Shown: positions 50,973 to 59,536 of the stretch, in pieces
Layout of the letters: every line of letters begins with the position of its first letter
How positions within the stretch are numbered: position 1 is the stretch's first letter
NCBI RefSeq assembly: GCF_047634355.1
Contig: NZ_JBLIAL010000001.1
Source of the DNA: Porticoccus sp002341315
Lineage (GTDB): Bacteria > Pseudomonadota > Gammaproteobacteria > Pseudomonadales > Porticoccaceae
Length of the DNA stretch: 64,000 nucleotides
Direction: 5' to 3' (one strand)
The notes under the pieces: model-generated
The model's database searches: none
What the model was told of the DNA's origin: nothing
Seen by the model: the letters and a program-made list of their open reading frames with translations, nothing else
Position numbers and translations under genes: made by a program

Positions 50973-52195
50973 TAACCACCGAAGTCGTCAAGAAGGATGT
51001 TTTCTTGCTCTACACCCAAGTCAACCAACATTTTAATCATTGCGGCATTCATCATGGGTGGGCCACACATGTAATACTCGCAATCTTCCGGAGCAGGATG
51101 ATCTTTCAGATAATTCTCATAAAGTACCTGGTGAATAAAGCCAGTGAGCCCTTCCCAGTTATCTTCGGGCTGAGGGTCCGAAAGAGCCAGATGCCACTCA
51201 AAATTGGGGTTTTGTTCAGCCAGCTCGTCATATTCCTCGCTGTAGAAGCACTCCTTGAGGCTGCGAGCGCCATACCAGAAGGTCATCTTGCGATCAGTTT
51301 TTATCCGGCGAAGCTGGTCAAATATGTGCGAGCGCATGGGCGCCATCCCAGCACCACCACCGACAAACACCATTTCTGCACTGGTGTCCTTGGCGAAGAA
51401 TTCGCCAAATGGGCCATAAACCTTGATTGTATCTCCGGGTTTCAGGCTGAAAGTGTAAGAGGACATCTGACCCGGGGGAATGCCCTTGGATCCAGGTGGT
51501 GGGGTCGCGCAGCGAATATTGAATTTCACCACCCCTCGCTCTTCAGGATAATTGGCCATGGAATAGGCGCGAATAACGGTTTCATCCACTTTCGACTCTA
51601 GATCCAGAAATCCGAACCGCTCCCAGTCTGCCCGGTATTCGGGCTCAATATCAAAATCTTTGTATTTGACATGATGGGGAGGGCATTCGAGCTGGACATA
51701 ACCGCCCGCACGGAAGTTGACATTTTCACCCTCAGGTAAACGCAACGTCAGCTCTTTGATAAAAGTCGCCACATTCGGATTGCTATCAACCGTGCATTCC
51801 CACTGCTTGACCCCGAAGACATCCTCTGGCACCTCTACACGCATATCCTGTTTAACGGGTGTTTGACAGGAAAGGCGCCAGCCCTCTTTGGCTTCACGGC
51901 GGGTAAAGTGAGACTCCTCGGTTGGCAGCATGGCACCACCACCATCGAGGACAATGCATTTACATTGAGCACATGTGCCGCCACCACCGCAGGCAGAAGG
52001 CAGGAAAAGTCCAGCGTTGGACAGGGTTTGCAAGAGCTTGTTACCAGCAGCTACGGTAATTTTCTTCTCACCATTGATATCAATGGTGACATCACCGGAA
52101 CTGACCAGCTGGGACCTTGCTGCCAGAATGAAAGCCACCAATGCCAGCACGACAACGGTAAACATGACGACGCCGAGTATGATTTCCAGATTCAT
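50972..52195 (-). CDS. nqrF: Na+-translocating NADH:quinone reductase subunit F
   Basis: NqrF takes electrons from NADH through FAD to a [2Fe-2S] cluster and into the Na+-pump. The 407-residue protein has an N-terminal helix (about 5-26), the ferredoxin domain with cluster ligands C69, C75, C78 and C110, the FAD-binding RAYSMANYP, and the NADH-binding GGGAGMAPMRSH. Length and order are as in Vibrio NqrF. Confidence 0.97.
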   Translation of the reverse strand: MNLEIILGVVMFTVVVLALVAFILAARSQLVSSGDVTIDINGEKKITVAAGNKLLQTLSNAGLFLPSACGGGGTCAQCKCIVLDGGGAMLPTEESHFTRREAKEGWRLSCQTPVKQDMRVEVPEDVFGVKQWECTVDSNPNVATFIKELTLRLPEGENVNFRAGGYVQLECPPHHVKYKDFDIEPEYRADWERFGFLDLESKVDETVIRAYSMANYPEERGVVKFNIRCATPPPGSKGIPPGQMSSYTFSLKPGDTIKVYGPFGEFFAKDTSAEMVFVGGGAGMAPMRSHIFDQLRRIKTDRKMTFWYGARSLKECFYSEEYDELAEQNPNFEWHLALSDPQPEDNWEGLTGFIHQVLYENYLKDHPAPEDCEYYMCGPPMMNAAMIKMLVDLGVEQENILLDDFGG

Positions 52196-52216
52196 TATCT
52201 ATCCTCTCTTCGTCGA

Positions 52217-52834
52217 TTACAGGGATATGCCGCCGAAGGACATAAAACCCAACGACATCAGGCCAACCGTGATAAATGTAATGCCCAGGCCACGTAGACC
52301 CTCCGGAACATCACTGTATTTAAGCTTTTCCCGGATGCCTGCCAGGGCCACAATCGCAAGCGCCCAACCAGTGCCGGCACCAAATCCGTATACAGCACTT
52401 TCAGCCAGATTGTAGTCGCGCTCCACCATGAATAATGCAGCACCCAGAATGGCACAATTCACTGTAATCAATGGCAGGAAAACGCCCAACGCGTTGTAGA
52501 GGGCCGGAACATACTTGTCCAGAAACATCTCCATAATCTGAACGATGGCAGCAATCACGCCAATATAGCTCAACAAACCCAGAAAGCTCAGGTCAACATT
52601 GGCTAAGGCCTCAATACCTGTCCAGGCAAGCGCACCTTCAGCCAGCAGGGCCGTGTAGATAATATTGTTAACCGGCACGGTGATCGTCAACACAACAATG
52701 ACCGCTATCCCTAGCCCGATAGCGGCTTCGACTTTCTTCGAAATGGCGATAAACGTGCACATGCCCAGGAAAAACGCCAGGGCCATATTTTCGATAAATA
52801 TTGCTCGTATCAGAAGACCCAGATAATGTTCCAT
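52217..52834 (-). CDS. nqrE: Na+-translocating NADH:quinone reductase subunit E
   Basis: The 205-residue integral membrane subunit has six helices and pairs with NqrD; each supplies conserved cysteines to an Fe centre in the membrane (here C26 in FFLGMCTFIA and C108 region NCAILGA). The start shares one base with the nqrD stop (TAATG). Length matches the family. Confidence 0.96.
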   Translation of the reverse strand: MEHYLGLLIRAIFIENMALAFFLGMCTFIAISKKVEAAIGLGIAVIVVLTITVPVNNIIYTALLAEGALAWTGIEALANVDLSFLGLLSYIGVIAAIVQIMEMFLDKYVPALYNALGVFLPLITVNCAILGAALFMVERDYNLAESAVYGFGAGTGWALAIVALAGIREKLKYSDVPEGLRGLGITFITVGLMSLGFMSFGGISL

Positions 52835-53493
52835 TACATCGCCTCCTTGGTGCTGCTATTGGCCGAAATTGTAAAGTCCGCCGGTTCTATCTGATCTTTC
52901 TTCCTGGCGCGAATCGCCCAGATAATGAAACCGATAATAAAGAAAGCACTCGGTGGTAGCAGCATCAGGCCATTCGGAACATACCAGCCCCCGACATTGG
53001 TAGCTGCCATGATTTCGACACCCATCAGTTTCCCCGTGCCCAACAATTCACGGAAGAAGGCCACCACAATCAGAATCATGCTGTAACCAAGACCATTGCC
53101 AATACCATCCAGAAAGCTGGGGATCGGCGGGTTTTTCATGGCAAAAGCCTCTGCACGACCCATCACGATGCAGTTGGTGATAATCAGCCCCACAAAAACG
53201 GACAATTGTTTACTGATATCGTAAGCCACTGCCTTGATGATCTGATCAACAACAATCACTAGAGAAGCAATGATCGTCATCTGTACGATAATACGAATGC
53301 TACCGGGAATGTGATTGCGAAGCATTGAAACAAACAGGTTGGAAAATGCCACCACAACTGTCAATGCAATACACATAACCAGTGATACTTTCATACTGGA
53401 GGTCACTGCGAGCGCAGAACATATACCCAATATCTGCAAGGCAATCGGATTGTTATCGAAAATAGGTCTGACAATAATGTCTTTGATTTTCAT
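52834..53493 (-). CDS. nqrD: Na+-translocating NADH:quinone reductase subunit D
   Basis: The 219-residue membrane subunit, with six helices, is homologous to NqrE and RnfE. Conserved cysteines in LGICSALAVT and TNCIVMGRAEAFA match the intramembrane Fe-binding positions. It starts five nt after nqrC and overlaps nqrE by one base. Confidence 0.96.
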   Translation of the reverse strand: MKIKDIIVRPIFDNNPIALQILGICSALAVTSSMKVSLVMCIALTVVVAFSNLFVSMLRNHIPGSIRIIVQMTIIASLVIVVDQIIKAVAYDISKQLSVFVGLIITNCIVMGRAEAFAMKNPPIPSFLDGIGNGLGYSMILIVVAFFRELLGTGKLMGVEIMAATNVGGWYVPNGLMLLPPSAFFIIGFIIWAIRARKKDQIEPADFTISANSSTKEAM

Positions 53494-53498
53494 AGTGA

Positions 53499-54272
53499 TT
53501 ACGCCTCCCCGGCTTTCAGGTTGGAGAGAAATTTACCGAAGCCATTTTCACCCATCCAGAATTCAATGAGGTTATCAACGCCCCGTGTTGTCAGGGTAGC
53601 ACCAGACAAGCCATCCACCTGATGAATAGCCTCCGGACGGGATTTATCAACAGAACCCTTGATCACCGTCAGTTGAACGTCCCCATCATCCCCGTAAATT
53701 TTCTTGCCCGGCCAGTTACCCTTCCAAAGTGGATTATCAACTTCGCCACCCAGCCCAGGGGTCTCGCCGTGCTCGTAGAAACCCAGACCGGCAACTGTAT
53801 TGAGATCACCCTCAATGGCAATAAAGCCATAAAGCGTGGACCAGAGCCCGGGGCCCCTGACCGGCAACACCACCTTTTCAAGGTCATCACCATCGCGCAC
53901 CAAATATACGACCGCATATTTTGCGCGACGGGATATGCCGGCCACATCTGCCTCTTTCGAAAGATTCACCGAGAACTCCGGGTTCTTTGCTGCTTTGCGC
54001 TGATCGTAAGTGTCTGGAGAAACGTCATCGGTAAACTTACCGGTGTCGATATTCACCATTTTGACCTCGATCTTTTTAAACTGTTCTTCAACACTCATAC
54101 CGGGTTCAAGCAATCCGGCGGCAGAAAGAATATTGGATTTCTTGTCCAGCGCCTTGTTCGCTTGCTGGGCATCACGCAACAGCACGGCTGCTGACGACAC
54201 CACCACGGAACAGACCAGACACAACGCGACAGCAACTGTCAGAACTTTACCTATCCCTTCATTACTAGCCAC
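53499..54272 (-). CDS. nqrC: Na+-translocating NADH:quinone reductase subunit C
   Basis: NqrC carries a covalent FMN in the periplasm. From GTG 54272, behind AAGGAG, it is 257 residues: one N-terminal helix (about 9-31) and a periplasmic FMN-binding domain with the S(T)GAT motif LSGATLTTRGV; T226 is the expected FMN site, modified by the ApbE encoded downstream. The GTG lies within the last codons of nqrB (8-nt overlap). Longer upstream frames run backwards into nqrB and are rejected. Confidence 0.96.
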   Translation of the reverse strand: MASNEGIGKVLTVAVALCLVCSVVVSSAAVLLRDAQQANKALDKKSNILSAAGLLEPGMSVEEQFKKIEVKMVNIDTGKFTDDVSPDTYDQRKAAKNPEFSVNLSKEADVAGISRRAKYAVVYLVRDGDDLEKVVLPVRGPGLWSTLYGFIAIEGDLNTVAGLGFYEHGETPGLGGEVDNPLWKGNWPGKKIYGDDGDVQLTVIKGSVDKSRPEAIHQVDGLSGATLTTRGVDNLIEFWMGENGFGKFLSNLKAGEA

Positions 54273-55467
54273 GTGCAAGTCTCCTTTTGATATTGGATTG
54301 CACCACGAAATGGTCGATAAGAGGCGCGAACAGATTGGCAAAGAGTATCGCCAACATGATTCCCTCCGGGAAGGCCGGATTTACAACACGGATCAACACC
54401 GCCATAACACCAATCAATACGCCGTACCACAGTTTGCCTGTATTGGTCATCGAGGCGGAAACAGGCTCAGTGGCCATAAATATCATGCCAAAAGCAAATC
54501 CGCCTACCACCATGTGCCAGTACCAGGGCATGGCAAACATGGGATTGGTTTCAGAACCGATAAAATTAAACAGGGTGGACAATGCAATCATACCGATCAT
54601 CACACCGGCGACAATGCGCCAAGAGGCAATCCTGGTAATCAACAACAGGGCACCACCGATAAAGATGGCCAGCGTGGAAACCTCACCGACCGATCCATGC
54701 AGGTTGCCAAAGAACGCATCCAGCCAGGTCACCTGATTCTGCAGTGCTGCCATTCCCTCACTAGCGGCAACAGACAGGGCTGTCGCGCCAGTATAACCAT
54801 CGACAGCGGTCCATACCGCATCGCCAGACATTTCGGCAGGATAGGCAAAATACAGGAAAGCTCGACCGGCGAGTGCCGGATTGAGGAAATTTTTGCCAGT
54901 ACCCCCAAAGACTTCCTTGCCAATCACCACACCAAAACTGATACCCAGAGCCACCATCCACAGCGGCATATCCGGGGGGCAAACAAGGGCGAAAAGGATT
55001 GAAGTGACAAAGAAACCTTCGTTGATTTCGTGCCCCCGAACGGTGGCAAACATAACCTCCCAGAAGCCACCCACAACAAAGGTCACCACATAGATGGGAA
55101 TGAAGTAAACGGCGCCATACCAGAGGCAATCCCAGATACTGTTCGGATCATGTCCGGCAAACAGGGTGATTAAAGGTCCCCTCCAGCCTTCTATGGATGT
55201 GGCATCCATACCGGCCAGAATCGTGTTGGCCTGGAAACCGAGGTTGTACATACCATAAAACATAGCCGGAAAGGCTGCCAGCCAGACGGTGATCATGACA
55301 CGCTTCAGGTCAATGCCATCGCGGATGTGTGAACCGTTTTTGGTCACTGTTCCCGGAGAGTAGAAAATCGTATCTACCGCTTCATAGAGCGCATACCACT
55401 TGTGCAATTTGCCGCCATGCTCGAAGTGAGGCTCAATTTTATCGAGATAATTACGCAATACTTTCAT
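54265..55467 (-). CDS. nqrB: Na+-translocating NADH:quinone reductase subunit B
   Basis: The 400-residue subunit holds the main Na+ channel, riboflavin and a covalent FMN. About ten helices are predicted, and the FMN-acceptor T229 sits in DGYTGATAL. GKNFLNPALAGRAFLYFAYP is the family landmark. It starts two nt after nqrA stops and overlaps nqrC by eight nt. Confidence 0.97.
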   Translation of the reverse strand: MKVLRNYLDKIEPHFEHGGKLHKWYALYEAVDTIFYSPGTVTKNGSHIRDGIDLKRVMITVWLAAFPAMFYGMYNLGFQANTILAGMDATSIEGWRGPLITLFAGHDPNSIWDCLWYGAVYFIPIYVVTFVVGGFWEVMFATVRGHEINEGFFVTSILFALVCPPDMPLWMVALGISFGVVIGKEVFGGTGKNFLNPALAGRAFLYFAYPAEMSGDAVWTAVDGYTGATALSVAASEGMAALQNQVTWLDAFFGNLHGSVGEVSTLAIFIGGALLLITRIASWRIVAGVMIGMIALSTLFNFIGSETNPMFAMPWYWHMVVGGFAFGMIFMATEPVSASMTNTGKLWYGVLIGVMAVLIRVVNPAFPEGIMLAILFANLFAPLIDHFVVQSNIKRRLARG

Positions 55468-55469
55468 GA

Positions 55470-56816
55470 TCAGCCCTCCTTCTCAATGCGGGCCAGATTA
55501 TCCCGAAGAATCGGACCGTATTCATACTTTCCTACGCAGACATAGGTACACAGTGCCAGGTCTTCCTCATCCAACTCCAGGCAGCCCAGCTTCTGAGCTG
55601 TCTCCGTATCACCGACAATCAGTGCCCGCAATAACTGGGTGGGCAATATATCCAGTGGCATTACTTTCTCATAGTTACCCAGCGGCACCATTGCCCGCTC
55701 ACTGCCATTGGTGTTGGTCGTGAAATCAATTTTTTTGCTCTTATTCAGCGATGACAGATAAATGGGCATCGCTGAGTGCCGGCTACTGCCTGGGGAAAGA
55801 TAACGGAAAAACTCCCGTTGTCGACCTTCCAGCAAAACAGAGACCTGGACATGGTAACGACCCAGGAAATCAAAAGGTCCACTCGCCGCTCTACCGGAGA
55901 GCACTGACCCGGACACCAGTCGATTCTGGCCGTCCTTTAGTTCACCGGCAGTCAATTCGGAGAGATTGGCACCCAGTCTTGTGCGAACCAGTCGTGGCTT
56001 GACAACCTGGGGGCCCGCCAGCGAAATGACTCTGCGGGCATCGATATGGCCTGTTGTGAACAATGCACCTATCGCCAGTACATCCTGGTAACCCACTGTC
56101 CAGACCATTTTGTGATCACTCACCGGATCGATAAAGTGAATATGAGTACCGGCGAGTCCAGCGGGGTGCGGCCCTGAAAAACTGTGAAGCTGAACACTGG
56201 CCGCTCCTCCGCTTTTAATAACGGAATCACTGGAAGTGCAAAGATGAACGGCCCCGTCCGTCAGACGGCTTATTACGGTCAACCCGTTCTCAAAGTCAGC
56301 TGCTCGCTCGGCAATGACCAGCGCCGGATCCGCTGAGAGCGGGTTGGTATCCATCGCAGTGACAAAAATGGAATTGGGCGACGTCGCAGATGGCGACGGC
56401 ACTTTTGAATAGGGACGCGTGCGCAGTGACGTCCACAGGCCTGAATTGACCAGATTCTCTACCACTGCCGCGCGGTCGAGGTGACTCAGCTCATCGTTGC
56501 TGTATGCTGCAAAGGTTTCCGCTTCATCACCCTCCACATCGATCACCACTGACTGGAGCACTCTCCGCTCACCGCGGTTGATGGCAGTGACCACCCCGGC
56601 AGCCGGGGCGGTATAACGGACGCCCTCGGTTTTTTTGTCAGTAAAAAGTAATTGGCCCAGTTTGACCCTGTCGCCTTCTTTGACTTCCATAGTTGGCTTC
56701 ATACCAACGTAATCAGGGCCAACAACAGCAACAGATTTCACTGTGGGACCATCGTGAATGACTTGCTCGGGCGAGCCCGAAACAGGTAAGTCCAATCCCC
56801 GACGGATCTTAATCAT
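55470..56816 (-). CDS. nqrA: Na+-translocating NADH:quinone reductase subunit A
   Basis: The 448-residue cytoplasmic subunit is the first gene of the nqrABCDEF-apbE-nqrM operon. The N-terminus IKIRRGLDLPVSG and the GVVTAINRGERR barrel-sandwich region are typical of NqrA and related RnfC. Length is as in Vibrio. Its leader of roughly 150 nt contains a consensus -10 box. Confidence 0.97.
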   Translation of the reverse strand: MIKIRRGLDLPVSGSPEQVIHDGPTVKSVAVVGPDYVGMKPTMEVKEGDRVKLGQLLFTDKKTEGVRYTAPAAGVVTAINRGERRVLQSVVIDVEGDEAETFAAYSNDELSHLDRAAVVENLVNSGLWTSLRTRPYSKVPSPSATSPNSIFVTAMDTNPLSADPALVIAERAADFENGLTVISRLTDGAVHLCTSSDSVIKSGGAASVQLHSFSGPHPAGLAGTHIHFIDPVSDHKMVWTVGYQDVLAIGALFTTGHIDARRVISLAGPQVVKPRLVRTRLGANLSELTAGELKDGQNRLVSGSVLSGRAASGPFDFLGRYHVQVSVLLEGRQREFFRYLSPGSSRHSAMPIYLSSLNKSKKIDFTTNTNGSERAMVPLGNYEKVMPLDILPTQLLRALIVGDTETAQKLGCLELDEEDLALCTYVCVGKYEYGPILRDNLARIEKEG

Positions 56817-56971
56817 AGGTAATGCCTATTACGAAATGTCATTAATTATTGCTCTTCTCGAGCCCCAAAAATGCAGCCGAAATCATCATGTTCATCCTGC
56901 GGCAGCACCAGTGCTTTTCGTGCAGGGTGGTTTGCTTAAGGCGCACCGACACCGGCAAATAAATCGGCGCG

Positions 56972-56977
56972 ATTATA
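56972..56977 (-). promoter_or_regulatory. Consensus -10 element upstream of nqrA
   Basis: TATAAT on the minus strand lies about 155 nt before nqrA. The sequence 17 nt upstream (TGGTAA) is a weak -35. The 280-bp gap between the gap gene and nqrA holds no frame with coding features. The promoter is a suggestion only. Confidence 0.45.
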
Positions 56978-57096
56978 AAGGCGGAGGCTTCCCATTACCA
57001 GTACAGACATTGTGGTAATTGATTCTCGACAAAGCACCTACCAACAACCACTTTACCCGAATCGCAACTTAACAGTGCGGCGAGGCAGGCTATTTG

Positions 57097-58572
57097 TCAG
57101 GCTGTCGGGTACATCGGCCAGGATACGCCAGCCAGATTTTCCAGACATCGCACCACTTGACAGCTATAGCCAAACTCATTGTCGTACCAACAATACAGCA
57201 CGACACTGTCACCACTCACAATCGTCGCCTCTGAATCATAAACACAGGCATGCCGTGAACCGACAAAGTCGGTCGAAACCGCCTCGGAAGAAATTGTATA
57301 GTCAATCTGTTGCTGCAAAGGCGAATAGAGTGCGGTTTTTCTCATGTATTCATTGAGCTCTTCTCTAGTTGTCTCACGACCCAGCTGCAAATTGAGAATC
57401 GCCATGGATACATTGGGAGTCGGCACCCGTATCGCATTACCAGTCAGCTTGCCAGCCAGCTCCGGCAATGCCTTTGCCACCGCCTTGGCAGCACCTGTCT
57501 CGGTAATCACCATATTGAGCGCGGCACTACGACCTCGACGTGACCCTTTGTGGTAGTTATCAATCAGGTTCTGATCGTTCGTGTAGGAATGTACGGTTTC
57601 CACATGTCCACGGTCTATGCCGAATTCGTCCATCAGGGCTTTCAGCACGGGCACAATGGCATTGGTGGTGCAGGATGCGGCAGAAATTATTTTGGTATCT
57701 GCAGCAATCTCATTTTGGTTGATACCATAAACAATATTCGGAATATTGCCCTTGCCGGGCGCAGTTAGGATCACTTTGCTGGCACCGGGGCATTGCAGGT
57801 GCCTGGATAGACCATCTTCATCACGCCATACACCGGTATTGTCAATCACAATTGCGTTGCTGATACCATAGCGGGTGTAATCTACCTCCGCAGGAGAGTC
57901 GGCGTAGATCACCTGAATGGGGTTGCCGTTACACACCAGAATATTTTTATCCTCAATGACTCTGATAGTGCCGTCAAACGCACCGTGAACAGAATCGCGT
58001 CGTAGCAGACTGGCTCGCTTGGCCAAATCATCCGCACTACCCCCCTTGCGAACCACAATGGCACGCAATCGCAGCAGATCACCGCTACCTGTCTTTTCAA
58101 TCAACAACCTGGCCAGCAACCGGCCGATACGGCCAAAACCGTAAAGCACCACATCTTGGGGTTGTGGCAGCGGCTTGCGTACACGTCCGATGTCGTCACC
58201 CACCTCCCGCTGCAGGAACGCAGTCAGATCCTCACCATTACCGGACTCCTGGTATTTGACAGTCAGCTTGCCCACGTCGATATGGGCAGGCCCCAAATCC
58301 ATTTCCGACAACGCCAGAATCAGAGGGAAGGTTTCAAATTCCGATAACTCATTTTGTTCAATCTGGCGAACAAAACGATGAACCTTCATCAGATCAATCA
58401 CTGAACGATTGACCATGTTCTTGCCATACATATAGAGAGAGACGTTATTTTGCCTGTAAAGCTTTCCGATCAGAGGGATCATGGCTTCGGCCAGCGACTC
58501 GCGCTCTTTCCAGTCAGCAAAAAAGTCGGCAGGAATGGGGCGATGTTGTTCGGTCACAGGTAAACCTCTCAT
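57097..58572 (-). CDS. gap: Glyceraldehyde-3-phosphate dehydrogenase, long form
   Basis: The 491-residue protein is a complete GAPDH (Rossmann start VVLYGFGRIGRLLARLL near 144, catalytic cysteine near 300 in SAASCTTNAIVPVL, then VHSYTNDQ and SWYDNEFG-like CWYDNEFGYS). It has an extra N-terminal domain of about 130 residues, helical and without known motifs. The same extended form lies next to nqr and mfd in Pseudomonas. Whether it runs in glycolysis or gluconeogenesis is not shown. Confidence 0.94.
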   Translation of the reverse strand: MRGLPVTEQHRPIPADFFADWKERESLAEAMIPLIGKLYRQNNVSLYMYGKNMVNRSVIDLMKVHRFVRQIEQNELSEFETFPLILALSEMDLGPAHIDVGKLTVKYQESGNGEDLTAFLQREVGDDIGRVRKPLPQPQDVVLYGFGRIGRLLARLLIEKTGSGDLLRLRAIVVRKGGSADDLAKRASLLRRDSVHGAFDGTIRVIEDKNILVCNGNPIQVIYADSPAEVDYTRYGISNAIVIDNTGVWRDEDGLSRHLQCPGASKVILTAPGKGNIPNIVYGINQNEIAADTKIISAASCTTNAIVPVLKALMDEFGIDRGHVETVHSYTNDQNLIDNYHKGSRRGRSAALNMVITETGAAKAVAKALPELAGKLTGNAIRVPTPNVSMAILNLQLGRETTREELNEYMRKTALYSPLQQQIDYTISSEAVSTDFVGSRHACVYDSEATIVSGDSVVLYCWYDNEFGYSCQVVRCLENLAGVSWPMYPTA

Positions 58573-58622
58573 TTTGTTGGTCTAACACGATGGGCGGTAC
58601 TCCCATCACGGGTTGGGGCGCT

Positions 58623-58651
58623 ATTATCGGTATTCAGCCTTTTAAGGGCAA
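58623..58651 (-). promoter_or_regulatory. Candidate sigma-70 promoter for gap
   Basis: On the minus strand TTGCCC (58646-58651) and GATAAT (58623-58628) are 17 nt apart, giving a start near 58616 and a leader of about 44 nt. Confidence 0.6.
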
Positions 58652-58690
58652 CAAAGTGCGGTGAATAACCGGTACTGCGGTTCGACGATG

Positions 58691-58706
58691 GCTGATCTTG
58701 ATCAGC
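58691..58706. promoter_or_regulatory. Inverted repeat upstream of the gap promoter
   Basis: GCTGATC-TT-GATCAGC is a perfect 7-2-7 dyad about 40 nt upstream of the -35 of gap, where an activator or repressor could bind. A GCGGTGT/ACACCGC hairpin lies beside it (58712-58738) and may instead end the lipoprotein transcript. Confidence 0.45.
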
Positions 58707-58765
58707 AAACAGCGGTGTGGCAAAAAAACCGACACCGCAACGATGATCACTGGCCAGGGGAGTTT

Positions 58766-59467
58766 TTAGAGGGGGATAAATGCCATGCTGGCCACATTCA
58801 GGGCAACTGTTTTGATGACTCGCTGGTTTTTTTGGGCAATGATCAAAGCGAGCATATCCTGATGGGCAATCAATTTACCGAACAGGCGCTCGTAACTGAG
58901 GTTATAACCCTCCCCCTTGCGACTATTGGTAAGGATCAGGGACTTACCCTGCTCGTCCAAGTGCGTTCTGATTCGCCACATGGCAATTTCAATGTTACGG
59001 GCACTATGATAAAGCTTCTGATGATCAAGTTTACTCAGCATGAAAAACTCGGTTTTCAGGCCGTAGGACTCCCTGATCATTCCCGTCATCCCCACTATCA
59101 GTGCAAACACGCGGTCGCCCCTGAAGGCCGGGTCTACAGACAGTTCAATGGCGTCGATACCGCCACCTCCCAGCTCAGCAAACTGGGGCTTTCCCGGATA
59201 GGTGAAAATTTGCGTAACACGGGAATCTATCGTCTTGCCGGAGACTTTCTGCAACTCTCTCGGGTTTCGCTTATAGAGCTTCACCGTCAGTTCTTTAAGC
59301 AACAGCTCGACCTGCTGATAGTGCAAGTCCGCCACCATGTCGATATCCGTTTTGGCCAGATCCTGAACCCGAAAGGAGGAGCCACTGCAGCCGGTCAGCA
59401 CCAGCAGATACAGCAAACAAAACCCTATCAGCAATCTGCCTCTGAATGGAAAACACGGGTACAGCAT
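58766..59467 (-). CDS. Putative lipoprotein, unknown function
   Basis: The 233-residue protein has a lipoprotein signal peptide with lipobox LTGC (C27) and a soluble helical domain with KLYKRNPRELQK, GLKTEFFMLSKLDHQ and LDEQGKSLILTNS. Homologues occur near mfd in pseudomonads with no assigned role. An overlapping plus-strand frame is its antisense shadow. It diverges from mfd across 69 bp. Confidence 0.82.
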   Translation of the reverse strand: MLYPCFPFRGRLLIGFCLLYLLVLTGCSGSSFRVQDLAKTDIDMVADLHYQQVELLLKELTVKLYKRNPRELQKVSGKTIDSRVTQIFTYPGKPQFAELGGGGIDAIELSVDPAFRGDRVFALIVGMTGMIRESYGLKTEFFMLSKLDHQKLYHSARNIEIAMWRIRTHLDEQGKSLILTNSRKGEGYNLSYERLFGKLIAHQDMLALIIAQKNQRVIKTVALNVASMAFIPL

Positions 59468-59536
59468 ATCAATCTCTCTATTGCCCCGCTAAAATAGCAT
59501 ACCTTCAAGGTTAACCCACAGAAGTGCCATTCCAGT

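Noticed and set aside
54010..55002. 330-codon plus-strand frame
   Set aside because: It is the shadow of nqrB and nqrC on the other strand, with a low-complexity His/Gln/Asn-rich product.
58661..59497. 278-codon plus-strand frame
   Set aside because: The minus-strand gene here has a lipoprotein signal peptide and protein-like composition; the plus frame does not.
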